NCBI GenBank assembly: GCA_025617375.2
Contig: JAMYGW020000002.1
Coordinates: forward strand, 868,001 to 932,000
Origin: Acarospora socialis
Lineage: Eukaryota; Ascomycota; Lecanoromycetes; Acarosporales; Acarosporaceae
Reading direction: 5' to 3'
DNA: 64,000 nucleotides
Below the pieces are notes generated by a model, which made no database searches, was not told the origin of the DNA, and saw nothing but the letters and a program-made list of their open reading frames with translations. The stretch's first letter is position 1; every line of letters begins with the position of its first letter. The translations under genes were made by a program, and so were the position numbers. Shown one piece after another: positions 1 through 12,071 of this stretch.

Positions 1-1558
1 TCTAGCCGGCCATACACTATCTGAAACCGAGTTCTTCTACTGCATTCATTGCAGGATACACCTATCTCGAGTACCATCCTCGTTCGATCAAGGCTACGGG
101 CGCGAATAGTACCCATAAACCGATAAGGATTCCCGCTCTTGCCATCATACTGATTCGTGTAGGGAGGACACGATGGCTTCCGTACTTTCAGGCCGTTGCA
201 AACCTTGTCCTCGTATCCAGCTATGATCTCCGCTCGTCTCTTCGAGACGTACCGTTCCATTGCAGCAGCTGACCCGTGGACTGAGATGCCGGCTTGCCGG
301 GCTGCTTCGCGATCAACCAAGGTCACCCGCTTTCGCCAGGTCTTCTCCAAGTGGGAACACGAGCCGGGCAGACTCCGAAGCGTAGGTAGAGTGGATATCG
401 TTGTGCTACTTAAGCCATAAGCCTCCTTGGCCGATGTCGTCGTCATTGGGAGAAATTGAGACTCTTCGGTGAGGCAAATAAAGCAGACCCGACTGCATGT
501 GAACAGGTAGAGGAACGCGCCGAAGTCGCCGCAATGAGCACAAGCTTGAGAGCACAGGGCATTGTAAAGGTCTCGTGATATCAAATATAGTCCTAAGCCG
601 GTACTGAGTACGGCGCGGAGAGTGTTTGGAGAATAGGTAACGATTGCTCTGTACTGCGGGATAGAATCGACCACAAGTCTAGCACGTCGGTTGACTGAAC
701 AAAATCAGTCAGAGTTTGGAAATCTTACTGGTCAAGGACCACGCTGTAGAGCTCAGGTGGTAGCTTATCTATGTCGCCGAGTGTCGAGCAGGAATATTCC
801 TCGATGGGATTCGTCTCTCTTCGACCATTGTCAAGCGGACAGTTGCGCTCAAGCGCGACCGGGTCTATCATGCAATTGTTGAGATCCGTACGTTGATATG
901 TGAGTTGGCGGACTATTGCAGCACCAGGTGCTATCGTGTCCATGTCTGGCAGCATTGTCAGGATCGCCTAGTGATGTTACCAAGTTGCGGCTCCGGACGC
1001 GTGAAGGTACGCGTCGGAACACATCGCGGGGGCGAGATTACATAAGCTAGTCGACTCATATGCGTGCCCACCACTGTTGTTCGCCCCTCGGCTTCAATCC
1101 GTCCCCGGGCTTGCAGGATGCCTTGAGGGTGGACACGGCTCACTTAGCAAAGGCTGGGATTCTGAAACAGAGCTCAAGTGCTCAAGGCAGATTTAATATC
1201 TGATCCTGCAGCTGTCACTCTGAAGATGAGTGTGATTAATCTCCTGCTACAGCAGGCTGGTCTCGACTGCATTTCGAATACAACCATGAGCAGCAACCGC
1301 ACTGGGGCGGTTCCGAATTGCGCGGGTTGTTATTGCAGCCCTTACTTGACAAGCATGCACGAGGCGGGACGGACTGCTGGGTTCTCCTGAGACGGGACAT
1401 TATTGTGTAGTCGATCAGCGTTTCAGCGTTTTGCAATTTCTAATCAGAAGATATTCTCCCTAGGATCAAATTTACGATTTCTATATATACGAAACGTCAT
1501 CCATTTCATATTATTGCAAGTCAGTGTGAGATCATTAGATATCGCTTTATCTAGCAAG
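1..1558. other. No gene recognised
   Basis: Six-frame reading gives only short ORFs of 60-76 codons without recognisable motifs, signal peptides or splice-linked continuations. Base composition is like the gene-rich part of the window, so this is not the AT-rich repeat type. The last ~150 bases are AT-richer and probably hold the promoter of the following glucanase gene. Confidence 0.5.
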
Positions 1559-3057
1559 ATGCGGATCTATTTTTTAGCCCTAAGGCTCGTTGCATTTAAC
1601 GTCCTGCTCGATTGCACCTCAGTATGGGCAGGACATATATACGGCCTTCAGGACAGCTATCAGGGACCATCTTTCTTTGATGGTCTTGATTTTTTCACGG
1701 TAGGCAATCAGAACCTGCCCTCCCGGTCTCCAAGCATGCGTTAGGAGAGCTGAAGTTCCCTTGCAGGAGCCTGATCCTACGCATGGATTTGTACAGTAAG
1801 TTATCTCGTTCGTCACTGTTGTCATTGCCGAGTAATGGTTGAGATAGGTATGTCGATGCAATCACCGCACGCAATACGGGCTTGATCTCGAGCTACGCAA
1901 AGTCGACATATATTGGAGTCGACTCTACAAACGTCTACTCGACGAACTCAAGTCTAGGACGACCCAGCGTACGCATCCAGAGCAAGAAAGAATACAAATA
2001 TGGACTGTTCATCGCCGACATAACACATATGCCAGGCGGAATCTGCGGGACGTGGCCTGCCTTGTAGGTTGCATCGACGCTGACTGCATTGGGAAACCCA
2101 TCCGTACTGATTGCTGATTGAACCTCACAGCTGGACACTTGGACCGGACTGGCCAAACGGCGGGGAAGTGGATATCCTAGAGGGAGCCAATCAGGCGACG
2201 GAGAATCGAATGTCGTTGCACACAGGGGGGAATTGTACGGTTACAGGCTCTGGGGAGACTGGCACCTTGGTCACAAAGAACTGTTTCGTCTATGCTGCAG
2301 GTCAGGACTCTAACGTAGGATGCGCGGTGCTACCTTCGTCAAACGTCCCCTCTTACGGCACGGAGTTCAACAGTCAGCAGGGCGGTGTCTATGCAATGGA
2401 ATGGACATCCAAAGCAATCAAGATTTGGTACTTCCCACGCGGCTCGATCCCAGCAAGCATCAGGGCCGGTCGGCCCCACCCAGCAGCGTTCGGACTTCCA
2501 GCAGCCAATTTTCAAGCTCGATGCATCGATTCGTATTTCGGCCCTCAAAAGCTTGTAAGCCGAGGACCTCAAGCGAGAAACTATGGCTGTTCTGCGAAAG
2601 AAGCTGATTGTGTCTAGCTCTTTGACACGACGTTCTGTGGTGACTACGCTGGCAACATTTGGAAATCTGGATCATGGTCAGTATTCACGACTATTCCAGG
2701 ATGAACGGTAGCCCGTAGATACTATTGCTTGTGCTAACGCTTTGCCACAGTGCCACTCAGGCGGCTACATGCCAAGACTACGTCGCCAACAATCCCAGCG
2801 CCTTCGCCGAGGCGTATTGGTCGATCAACTCGGTCAAAGTCTATCAGCGGCACGCCGGAAGCGACTCGTCAAACTCGTCAGATCCTTCTTCAGTGACCGA
2901 ACCTGGTAGTACGCCGTCCCGCTCTGCTGGGTCTAATGGTACGGACGGTACAAGCACCTACTCAGGTGGAAGTCCGCAGACCTTTTCAAGCCGCGAGAAA
3001 CGTACATTACACCAACAATGGAGGCCACATCGGATGCGAGGTAGATCTCTTAGGTAG
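1559..3057 (+). CDS. Secreted GH16 endo-1,3(4)-beta-glucanase
   Basis: A glycoside hydrolase family 16 enzyme, expected to cut mixed-linked or beta-1,3-glucans outside the cell. Six exons give 391 residues: 1559-1699, 1767-1795, 1848-2063, 2131-2554, 2618-2676 and 2751-3057; all junctions are GT-AG and keep frame. Residues 1-25 are a hydrophobic signal peptide. The GH16 active-site motif EVDILEG, holding nucleophile and acid/base glutamates, lies near residue 142, after the typical TWPAFWTLGPDWP block. WYFPRGSIP and the FDTTFCGDYAG block are also family signatures. After KVYQ the C-terminal ~75 residues are Ser/Thr/Gly-rich and then basic, with no clear GPI signal. The first acceptor could lie 3 bases further on. 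Family assignment is firm; substrate preference is inferred. Confidence 0.88.
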
Positions 3058-3370
3058 TAAAACCAATCTGATATTCTTCTAAAAGCATCAGCGAGGGAAT
3101 TATCTGGAACTACGGCGCTTCGGAGGGGGGAAAGGTGCGAGTTTGAAATGCTTGGTTTAGAGCTCAAGCCATTTATTGGCGGGATAATACGTGTCAGATT
3201 AAGAGGCTGTTACATAAGGTACTCGGGCCGGCCCTACCACATATAGCCGCACATGACGTTGGATCTCGTCGGCCGCACCAGAGTAGATATAGAACTGATT
3301 GATGTTTATGGCTTCCATAAAGGGGTTCATATTGACGTTTGGATAGGACAGTGTTCACTTTACTGTACGG

Positions 3371-4227
3371 CTATATACGTTTTTGGGTCACGTTGAAGAT
3401 GCGGGCGAATGGATCCCAATCGGGGTCCTGATGCCGCTCATATTCCATCGAGTGGGCGAGTTCAGCGGCGACATCATCACCATAGACATGTTTGATGAAC
3501 GCTAGCGTCAGATCGATGCCAGCACTGACACCTGAGGACGTCCAGATGTTCCCGTCGACCGTCCAGCGAGCATGGCCGACCCATTTGACCTTGGGGCCAA
3601 GCGCGATGGTACTCGCCCACGAAGCCTTGTTCGTCGTCGCTTTCTTGCCGTCCAGGACACCAGCTCGAGCGGCCAGACCTGCCCCTGTGCAGACCGAAAG
3701 GAGGTATTGCAACTTCGGGTAGGTAGCCGCGATATACTCGACGGTGCTATTCAGGTTCGGAGCCCTCGTTCCAAGACCGCCCGGAATGATGAGAACATCG
3801 AGGTCTGGTGTGTCTTTCAAAGTATGGGTCGGGACAATACTTTGGAAAAAGGTGGAGTTCATTGGGTTCATGCTCGGACTGCCCGGTCGAGTCGTGACTG
3901 GCTCCAGTGTAGCCGAGATAAGCGCGAGATCCATCTTGTACTTTCTCGACAACATCTGCAGGGCATCTAGAGGCCCGAAGACATCCAGTGTTTCGAAAGC
4001 CTGGAAGAGGAGCATGCCATAGCGCTGCGGTGGCGCCTCGGTCCGGGCCCCTACCTAAGCTTCAGCCCACACGACGAAGATAGAACGCCGGGCAAGAACA
4101 TGGTGTTCTTCTATGCAGGCAGCTCACCTGGAGTTCCCCGTACCATGGCCACGTGCGAGCTGCTGAATATCACAATGATGGGAAGGAACACCGCGAGAAG
4201 ACCATGTATTTGCAACAAGACAGACAT
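3371..4227 (-). CDS. DJ-1/PfpI family protein with N-terminal hydrophobic segment
   Basis: Member of the DJ-1/PfpI (class I glutamine amidotransferase-like) superfamily, close to the fungal isonitrile-hydratase-like branch; the reaction is unknown. Two exons (4128-4227 and 3371-4050) give 259 residues. The ATG at 4227 is favoured because splicing at 4127/4051 joins it in frame to the block preceding YGMLLFQAFETLDVFGPL, which a start at 4015 would cut. The nucleophile-elbow cysteine lies in LLSVCTGAGLAARAG, and the SSGVSAGIDLTLAF block is the usual C-terminal signature. Residues 1-28 are strongly hydrophobic and could be a signal peptide or anchor, unusual for this mostly cytosolic group. It lies tail-to-tail with the GH16 gene. 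A second DJ-1/PfpI gene lies at 20083. Confidence 0.85.
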
Positions 4228-4921
4228 GATGGGCGCCTTAGAAGTCCGCCCAAAATAACATCGTCGATTCCATTGATTCAGTGCAGAAGACGTCTGTGGT
4301 ATATAAACTAGCGGACTTCATAGGGAGCATTTCGATCCTGATCATGTCTACGCGGTGTCTAGTTCTACGAGCTGACACACCTTGATGTCAGTGCAAACGA
4401 GAAATACCTTATCTCAGTCATCTTACCGCATATGTGCATTATTCCTCATCCTTCTCAGTGAAGGTTTCGGCGATAAGTAACCACCCGTTGTTGCAGATAG
4501 GTATAGATTTCGTGTTGCGGTGAGGGCCTTTGGGAGCACAGCGTTTCGCTTGACATGTGATATGCGCAAATGGCCGCAATTCTGCCTCAATGCTCTGCTG
4601 CTCATCTGAACCATATCGTTAACACACGAAGCTCCAATATGAGCAAGTTATGATGTCAGCGGAAGTTTGGCCCCGGCCACACCTGCGCCCTTCACTCTCG
4701 GTTGGGTTGGGTGGCGCGTGTTGATGACTCGCGATGGTTTAGGTCTCTGCTTGTAATTGGTTGCTTCAGATCTGATTTGCTGTGCTCTCTACTCTGTTCT
4801 TAGTTTTTGTTATTCCCTTGGTAACTTACGCTTGGCATCTGACGGCGCTCCAAGAGTTCTTAAGTCGACCTTTTACTTGTCTTGAGTGTTTTCGTCAAGT
4901 TCATCTTACCGCGCAAACACG
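4228..4921. other. Divergent intergenic region between DJ-1-like gene and copper transporter
   Basis: No coding region seen. It holds the upstream regions of two divergent genes. Near 4776-4785 the sequence GATTTGCTGT fits the loose copper-signalling element consensus of fission-yeast Cuf1, but that pattern is so degenerate that a chance match is likely. A pyrimidine-rich stretch precedes the copper transporter start. Confidence 0.4.
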
Positions 4922-5693
4922 ATGGACATGAGCACCATGACCATGTCTTCAATGGCCGCCATGACAATGAGCTCAGCTTCGACAGCAGCTGCTACAAGTA
5001 CTCCGACTATGAGCATGGGAGGAAGTGCCGGGATGAACATGGGCGGCGGCATGGGCTCGAATGCCTGCAAGATATCGGTGCGGTGTCGATGGGTCGTCTC
5101 AGCATGCCTTCCTGGAGACTGACAAGTGCAACTCGCTGGCCTTACAGATGTTGTGGAACTGGTACACGGTCGACGCTTGCTTCCTCGCACAGAGTTGGCA
5201 TGTGCGATCGAGCGGCGCTTTCGCAGGCTCGTGTATCGGCGTCGTCCTCCTGGTGATTTCGCTCGAGTTGTTGCGTCGGACGCAGCGCGAGTTTGACCGC
5301 TATCTGAGCCGTCCGTACATGCGTATTGGCAGTGAGGCTGGCAGTGGCAGTGGCGGTGGCGAGTCCGATACAGCTACGGGAAACCAAAACAAAGGAGCAG
5401 CACTCGAACTTTCTCCGTGGGGCACCAGTCCAAGCATTGGCAGATTGAAGGTGTGGCAGCAAGCCGTCAGATCTTTGCTGTACATGCTACAGTTTGCTGT
5501 TGGCTACTTTGTCATGCTCTTGGCCATGTACTACAACGGTGAGTTATGGGTGCATAGTCGCTCCGTCCTCTGTGTGAAATATCTCTGACCGAGTGACCTT
5601 GCTTCTTCAGGTTACATCATCATCTGCATCTTCATTGGCGCCTTCCTAGGTGCCATGATCTTTCAATGGGACACTTTCAACATGCATTTGTGA
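4922..5693 (+). CDS. Ctr-family copper transporter
   Basis: A copper(I) importer of the Ctr/SLC31 family, working as a trimer in the plasma or vacuolar membrane. Exons 4922-5077, 5148-5538 and 5611-5693 give 209 residues. The N-terminus is very rich in Met-x-Met and MGG motifs (residues 1-50), which capture extracellular copper. Next come CKISMLWNWYTVDACF and a first membrane segment, then a hydrophilic Gly/Ser loop. The second segment (LLYMLQFAVGYFVMLLAMYYN) contains the essential Met-x3-Met selectivity motif, written here as MLLAM, and a third segment has the packing motif GAFLG. The start is the first ATG of the methionine-rich frame. The copper chaperone Atx1 follows on the same strand 880 bases downstream. 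Confidence 0.93.
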
Positions 5694-6573
5694 GTCTACC
5701 TGTTACATGACTCGGCGAAGAGGTCGACCTCCTGGACAGCGTTCTGACGTTTTCAAAGTGGACCTGAGCAGAAGGACTCTTGCTGCGGTTAAACTCAGTG
5801 TTCTCCCCCGGCGGGTTCTTCAAAGTTGTTGAGCCTAAGACTGTGATCATACCCTCCTGTATTACTGGCTGTCCGGCTTCTGCCAATTGGGCATGCCTAG
5901 CACGACTTGCATGGCTGTACATCAGAAGTTCACGGTGCCCGCTGGATTTCTTTGTCATCAGACTTCTACCTGACCAAGTGCCAGTGAATTGCACAAATGT
6001 ACAAGGACAAAGTTCTGATGTGAAGCATATGTCTACCCATGGCCTCCCAATAGACCCTGATAAGTAATCGGAGTAGTATATAGGGGTACACTGCGCTTGC
6101 TAAACTTTTGGCAGTACGTTTGTGACTGCTAGGAGCCATTAGCCCTTATACGTAGGCTCTCGTAGCAAGCGAAGACTTAACAGAGCAGAATTAGGTAGCT
6201 ATTACTTGTTAAGATGGAAGGCATCAAGTACTCCTATTGTTGGGAACGCGCCTACACAGCGCTCCAGAGTCTGCGGCCACCTAGCCCGTGGTTGTCAACG
6301 ACAATCGTCTATGGTTGACTAATGCTCCGTTCTCGAGACTTCGATATCGCGCAATAATCGCGCGACTAAATGTTGCGCATCTCCGGTACATTTGCAGTGG
6401 CGCAGAGCATCAGCTTGCATGATCGATTACGAATGCGAATACGAGTACAAAGAGTGCAAAAAGCAGCTTCGCTGCCACTTCGTTTCTTTCTTTGAACGTC
6501 TTCAGCATACATCTTCTCACTACCGAGTTTCTCTCGATCCCTCGCTTTCAACGCCAATTCAAACAATCTAACA
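5694..6573. other. Intergenic, no gene recognised
   Basis: Opposed ORFs of about 100 codons at 5677-5994 (minus) and 5780-6067 (plus) overlap and neither shows motifs or splice links. The bases just before 6574 form the probable 5' leader of the copper chaperone gene. Confidence 0.45.
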
Positions 6574-7007
6574 ATGGCCGAACATCACTACAAATTCAAC
6601 ATCACCATGGTCTGCTCCGGTTGCTCAGGCGCAGTCGAGCGTGTGGTCAAGAAAATCGATGGTGAGTATCGCCCAACTCCCTCTGTACTCGATAGTCGAA
6701 GCGCTTTTTGGTCCCATTTGATGCATTGCTCTTTGGCCTTTTGCCACTGTACCAAAAGTACCCAATCTTGTGAAAAGGCAGCATACATTGTTCCCCAAGT
6801 ATAGAGAATATATTGATGCAAGAAGAGGGCTGATTTGCTACGTGGCTACCCGCAGGTGTGAAGTCCTACGACATCTCCTTGGAGAACCAGACCGCCGACG
6901 TGGTCACGGACGACTCGGTACCGTATGACACCCTTCTTGAAAGGATCAAGAGGACGGGGAAGAAGGTCAACGCAGCGGAGTTAGATGGTCAGACGATGGA
7001 TGTTTGA
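6574..7007 (+). CDS. atx1: Cytosolic copper chaperone Atx1
   Basis: Small heavy-metal-associated (HMA) protein that carries Cu(I) from importers to the secretory-pathway copper ATPase. Exons 6574-6661 and 6856-7007, joined across a 194-base intron that is long for this locus, give 79 residues. The metal-binding loop is MVCSGCSGAVERV, with the two cysteines of the MxCxxC motif. The second exon supplies VKSYDISLENQTADV and a C-terminal KRTGKK block, matching the lysine-containing loop that Atx1 uses to dock on its ATPase partner. Length fits the family (about 70-80 residues). It follows the Ctr copper transporter on the same strand. Confidence 0.94.
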
Positions 7008-7713
7008 TATCACACATGGTTATTGTTGGAGAGTTGGTGCGAATGGAGGGCAGGACGCTTTAGAGATGAGCAATACTTGCGATGGAGTTCCGGTTACAGT
7101 AAATCTACGGTTTTATGTCTTTTGCTGTTGGTATGGGCTTGGGCCATAGACAGAATCGATAGGGGCTTTTGCGTTGGCTAGTTTCACAGCAAGGGTGCTC
7201 TCTCACACAGGGCTTTTAAAAGTGTGATATCTCAAGTACCAGCGGACTTATGCTTTTTTGAACTGTGCAACTCGAGACATTCCCGTGGTTCGCCTTGAGT
7301 TCTTGCATGACCCTACCTGCCTTACCTTGCATTCAAATAAAGGCAGCAGATTATAACAAGGGCTTTGTCATCGATAAGGTAGGCCATACCAGAGTTGCCT
7401 CGGTGTTCGGGAACCCGGCGCGGCATGGATTCCCCGCAAAACCTTCCCCGGATATCGAACCCCCACCTGTTCGATGGCAAATTAATATCTCTCAGTATCA
7501 AGACCATAATAGTCTTTTTCATTCTCTCTAGAAACCATATCCGTCGCTGCAAAGGCGTCCCAACCGGTAAGTGACAGGAGTGTGAATGCTTCTTGCGAAT
7601 TGAGTTGCAAGAATAACGAGAAGCCCGCAAGCTGACAACCTGAGAAGCAGTTCAAGAACGTCATACAAGAGAATAGACACTCCGGTTCTCTCACTCACCG
7701 AAACACCGCCATC
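7008..7713. other. Intergenic, no gene recognised
   Basis: No coding region with motif or splice support. It contains the 3' region of the copper chaperone gene and the promoter of the thiolase gene. Opposed short ORFs at 7265-7531 and 7322-7630 overlap and look like chance. Confidence 0.45.
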
Positions 7714-9160
7714 ATGGGAAAGAAGCCAAATGCTCCCACCTACGTCCTCGGCGTCGGCCTGACCAAGTTCATCAAACCGCGCGGCAAAGTCGACTACACT
7801 GAACTGGGCTTCGAAGCCGGCGTCAAAGCCATGCTTGATGCGCAAATCAACTACGACGACGTGGACCAAGGCGTAGCGTGTTACTGCTACGGCGACAGCA
7901 CATGTGGCCAGCGTGTGTTCTATCAGTTCGGCATGACGCAGATCCCCATCTACAATGTCAACAACAATTGCTCGACCGGTTCGACGGGCTTGCATTTGGC
8001 CAGAAATATGATCAGTCATGGTGGCGCCGACTGCATACTGGTCATCGGCTTTGAGAAGATGTTTCCGGGCAGCTTGCAGAGCTTCTTTAAGGATAGGACA
8101 AACCCGACGGGGACAACGGTCGATATGATGAGGGAGACGAGAGGGATCTCGAATGCGCCTGGTGCGGCTCAGATGTTTGGTAACGCGGGGCGGGAGTATA
8201 TGGAGAAGTAAGTCGCCTTGCACTCATGAGTTGGAGGTCGAGACATCGTTGCTGTGTGCTAAGCAAGACCTCTCCAGGTATGGCGCGAAGCCTGAAGATT
8301 TCGCGGAGATTGCCCGTGTGAACCATGAGCACTCTCAAAGGAATCCCTATTCACAATTTCAAGACGTGTATACACTTGATCAGATCCTCAACGCTCCAAT
8401 GGTTCACGCACCCCTCACCAAACTCCAATGCTGCCCTACATCAGACGGTGGTGCTGCGGCTGTGCTCGTCTCACAAGAGTTCCTCGACGCCAGGCCTCAC
8501 CTGAAGGATCAGGCCGTCCTCATAGCAGGCCAATGCCTAGCAACAGACGCTCCCTCACTCTTCGACCGCAGCTCCATCAACCTTATGGGTTTCGAGATGA
8601 CGAAATACGCGGCCAAGACAGCATTAGCAGAAGCGGGTGTGAATCCGAAAGATATCAAAGTCTGCGAACTGCACGACTGCTTCTCAGCGAACGAGATGAT
8701 CACCATCGACGCGCTCGGTCTCTCGGAGCCTGGCAAAGCACACGAGATGGTCAGAGCGGGAGACATCACGTACGGCGGCCGCTGCGTCATCAACCCTTCT
8801 GGAGGTTTGATTTCCAAAGGCCATCCATTGGGTGCAAGTGGCATTGCGCAGTGCGCAGAGCTGATCTGGCATTTACGAGGCTGGGCGAACAACAGATTGG
8901 TCAAGGGGACTACTGCTGCCTTGCAGCATAACTTGGGCCTCGGAGGTGCAGTCGTATGTACCGTGTATAAGAGAGCGGACGGCAAGGAGAACGAAGTAGT
9001 GCCGTCAGATGTGATAGCCAAGAAGACTGGGTTGGGTTATAATCCTGCTGTTGAGGCGAAAGGGTTCACACATGCACAGGCAGACAAGGTTCGGAGTCGG
9101 AAAAGGAGAAGTGATTGGGCTTTGGCGGATACGGAGGAGAAGGTTGAGTCGCGATTTTGA
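7714..9160 (+). CDS. SCP2-type thiolase (acetyl-CoA C-acyltransferase-like)
   Basis: Thiolase of the sterol-carrier-protein-x class, which cleaves 3-ketoacyl-CoA in peroxisomal oxidation. Exons 7714-8207 and 8278-9160 give 458 residues. The nucleophile cysteine lies in NNNCSTGSTGLHLA near residue 90. CELHDCFSANEM carries the conserved histidine, and NPSGGLISKGHPLGASG is the classical thiolase C-terminal signature. No sterol-carrier domain follows, so this is the stand-alone form. The last three residues are Ser-Arg-Phe, a weak variant of a peroxisomal PTS1 signal; peroxisomal location is therefore inferred. Length fits related single-domain enzymes. Confidence 0.9.
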
Positions 9161-9734
9161 AATAATGTATCCTTTCAGTCCATACTGTTGCATATACGAA
9201 GTACTTGTGAGGAATTAAAACCTGCTACCCAGCGTAGCGTGTTCTAACGCCGAAGAGCGATAAGGTATTACAGGCGGGTCGTGGATAGACTGTGATGCCA
9301 CGTTCTAGTTGTGGCTAGGTGATAAGTATGGGCAGTGCCTATGTTAGCCACTATAAGTGCGGGCTGCTTTACTACCTAGGTATGAGTGGCAGTGTGCCGG
9401 CTTTCTGCATTGGCACGTCAGCCTTGCTGTGCCGCCTAAATGCCTTCTTCCACCTTCACCCAATGCGCATGTCTCCTGTTGTTTCGCTCTCAGTCTCTCC
9501 AAGTGAACAACACCTCCCTCAAGACCTGCACTCTAGCCTACAGCAATTTTTCTGCAAGTAGCTAGTCGGATTATATGAATAACTCTGTATGTATCTCTCG
9601 ATGGAGTTGCGAAATGCACCTCCTCCAGTGGTAAAGCTACATATATTTTTTTCCGGGTTATGATTCTTACCGCTGCGGCGGAGACAAGTGTTGGCATTCT
9701 CCAATTCATTGTCACATCGAATATATCCCCTTGA
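9161..9734. other. Intergenic, no gene recognised
   Basis: No supported gene. Short ORFs on both strands overlap each other between 9319 and 9839. The right end is the promoter region of the HET-domain gene. Confidence 0.45.
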
Positions 9735-12071
9735 ATGGACCATATTCGACTCCCGAAGAACCCTGTTCATCCACCTATCCAAGTGCCGTACCTCTGCACT
9801 GAGAAATTTGATGGCGGACCTTTTCTGACATATCCTCACCGGAAGGGATGGTCTGAGCAGGACATCTACTTCCGCCCCAACTAGACATGGCAGCCTCCAT
9901 ATGACGTGGACAAGTTCCCGAGGAGACGCTCGCTGGCGGAAGCGACGTCGTTTGTGCAGAACTGGCTTTACTTTGGGCTCTTGACTACTGTATTTGGGTT
10001 GGAACTGGATAGCTTCCTCCGCCGTGATAAGGATGGCCAGGAGTACGTTACCACCAGCTCATTGCCAGTGATGGCAGCAGATCTGGTTGAGCGGGAGAAG
10101 GTGCTCAAGAAGGACCAAGGGCTTGCATCGATGATGGAGGAACGGCAACGCTACCTCGATCAGTATCTGAAGCTCGCTCATGAAGTCTTCAATTTCATCT
10201 GTATTGCCACTTCTCTTGACCCAGTCGTCTTGTTATCAGTCGGGGTTTTGGGCGACTATCTCACCAACGTCAGAAATCTGGTGTACTACGATCCGAATAT
10301 ACCTGAGTCACGGCTGTTCCTCCACTGGCCGACGGGATGTTACCAGGGCGAGGCTGATCTTCTCAAGAGCCGGATGCTCCAGGATGGATGGTGTGAGAGT
10401 GAAGTTAGAAGGGTGTATGGCCGCTGCAGCCCATCGGCCAAGTACTTTATCAGCAACCTTGAAAGGCCGGGTCCGGATAAGGACCATCGAGCTGGATGCA
10501 CCCGATTGAGATGCGTCGCATACAAGACGAACGAGGCGAATTATAGAACGGTGCACGTCAAAGAGGGCTGTGATTGTGAACATGTTTATGCGAATCAGCA
10601 GCAGCTATACTCGATCCTCCAAACTGGTATGGTACCGCTGATATCTACATCTCCCAACTTTGAAGAACAGGTACCTATCAAGATCATCCCAGCAACGCCT
10701 GAGACCAAATATGTTGCAATATCCCATGTTTGGTCTGATGGGCTGGGTGATCCTGTTGCTAACTCCCTTCCCCGTTGCCAACTGGCACACATATCTCACC
10801 TGGTCAATGCACTCTATGGGCCCACCGAGCGTCCGATCCCTTTCTGGATGGATACCCTCTGCTGTCCGAGGGAACCTCGAGCCGCGACTCATCTGGCGAT
10901 CCAATACATGAGAAAGACTTACAGCGAAGCGGACAAAGTGTTGGTGTTAGAAAAGTACCTCAGGTCTCACCCTGCGAAAATCATGTCCGCTTTCGAGCGC
11001 GTAGCCAGGATCTTCTGCTCGAGCTGGACGCTCCGGCTATGGACGTTCCAGGAGGGTGTTCTGGCAAAGTCGCTGTTCATCCAATTCGCAGATACGGCTC
11101 TCGAATTCTATAAAGCCTTCCTCGCCATGCTTGATGACGAAGGGCCGCATTTCGAACGACAAAGTTTCTTTGATTTCTATACTGAGATCCGGAGCCGGTG
11201 GCAAATGACGGATTCTGCCGCGCCCTTCGAGAATCTTCAGGAGGTGGTCAGGGCGCTGAAGGAGCGGACCACCACCGTGTCCAGCGACGAGGTACTGTGT
11301 CTCGGTACAATGATGAATCTTGATATGGGGAAGCTCCTGGAAGTGCATCCAGAGGCGAGGATGAAACGCTTCTGGTCACTTCAATCCGCCGACACAGCGA
11401 ACCTGATCTTCTGGACCGGACGCAGGTTGAAAGACAGGGGGTATCGGTGGGCGCCGGCGTCGTTCGTCAACCAAGTGCTGGACTTTCTTCCCGGCGGCAC
11501 GGATCCGACGATACAGCCTATGGCCCATCGGACGGTTTTGGGACTCATGGTCAAGTATCCAGGTGTCATCCTGGGCACGTTCCAAAACGCGTGTATCGCT
11601 AGGAGTTTCTGGCTGCGAGACGAGGCCAGGGAGTGGCGGTACTGGATGGCGTGCACGGTGCGCCGAGATGGCGGTGATGAGCAGGAAGGCATCGTCTGCT
11701 CGAGCGCTTCGAATCTCTCGGATCCTGTCACTGTAGCTCTCATCTTCAGGCAGCCACCCGACATGATGAGATTTGAACCCTTGGGGTTTGCATCCGTGTG
11801 TGCCACTCTGGTCTCGATCCGCAAGCGCACGGCAGGGGTCATTTATGCGAGGTTTGAGAACACAGGAAATCTTTTCATGGCTGTCGATGGGCAGATGCCG
11901 AGAGAGCAGCTACCTTCTGCCTTTGCTCTCAAGGATGAGCTGGTGTCGTTGTATGACGGCCAAGCGCCGCAGAACGGGAGAGTGAATATGAGCGAGGTTG
12001 TAGTGCGTGGTCAACATCGGGCGTTTGATGGGGAATGGTTGAGCTATGATCAACAGTGGTGCGTGGACTGA
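9735..12071 (+). CDS. HET-domain (heterokaryon incompatibility) protein with an early in-frame stop
   Basis: HET-domain protein, a fungal family that triggers self/non-self cell death reactions. Blocks KYVAISHVWSDGLG, PIPFWMDTLCC and SSWTLRLWTFQEGVLAKS are the three classic HET segments, near the middle of the protein. The family's usual N-terminus is visible from the ATG at 9735, including VPYLCTEKFDGGPFLTYP. That frame meets a TAG at 9882-9884 and then continues without a break in the same frame as QPPYDVDKFPRRRS to 12071. So the reading frame is open apart from one stop after 49 codons. The next in-frame ATG downstream is at 10071 and would give 667 residues including the whole HET domain. 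It may be a recent null allele, a sequencing error, or a gene translated from the inner ATG. Confidence 0.8.

Noticed and set aside
4776-4785. Cuf1-like copper element upstream of the Ctr gene
   Set aside because: The consensus is so degenerate that a match in 700 bases is expected by chance; kept only as a note.
7380-7480. tRNA-like T-arm text (GGTTCGAT on the minus strand)
   Set aside because: The flanking five bases do not pair and no acceptor or anticodon stem can be found around it.
9882-9884. Programmed stop read-through in the HET gene
   Set aside because: The context is TAG followed by ACA, not the TGA-CTA context known for fungal read-through, and no conserved extension pattern supports it.
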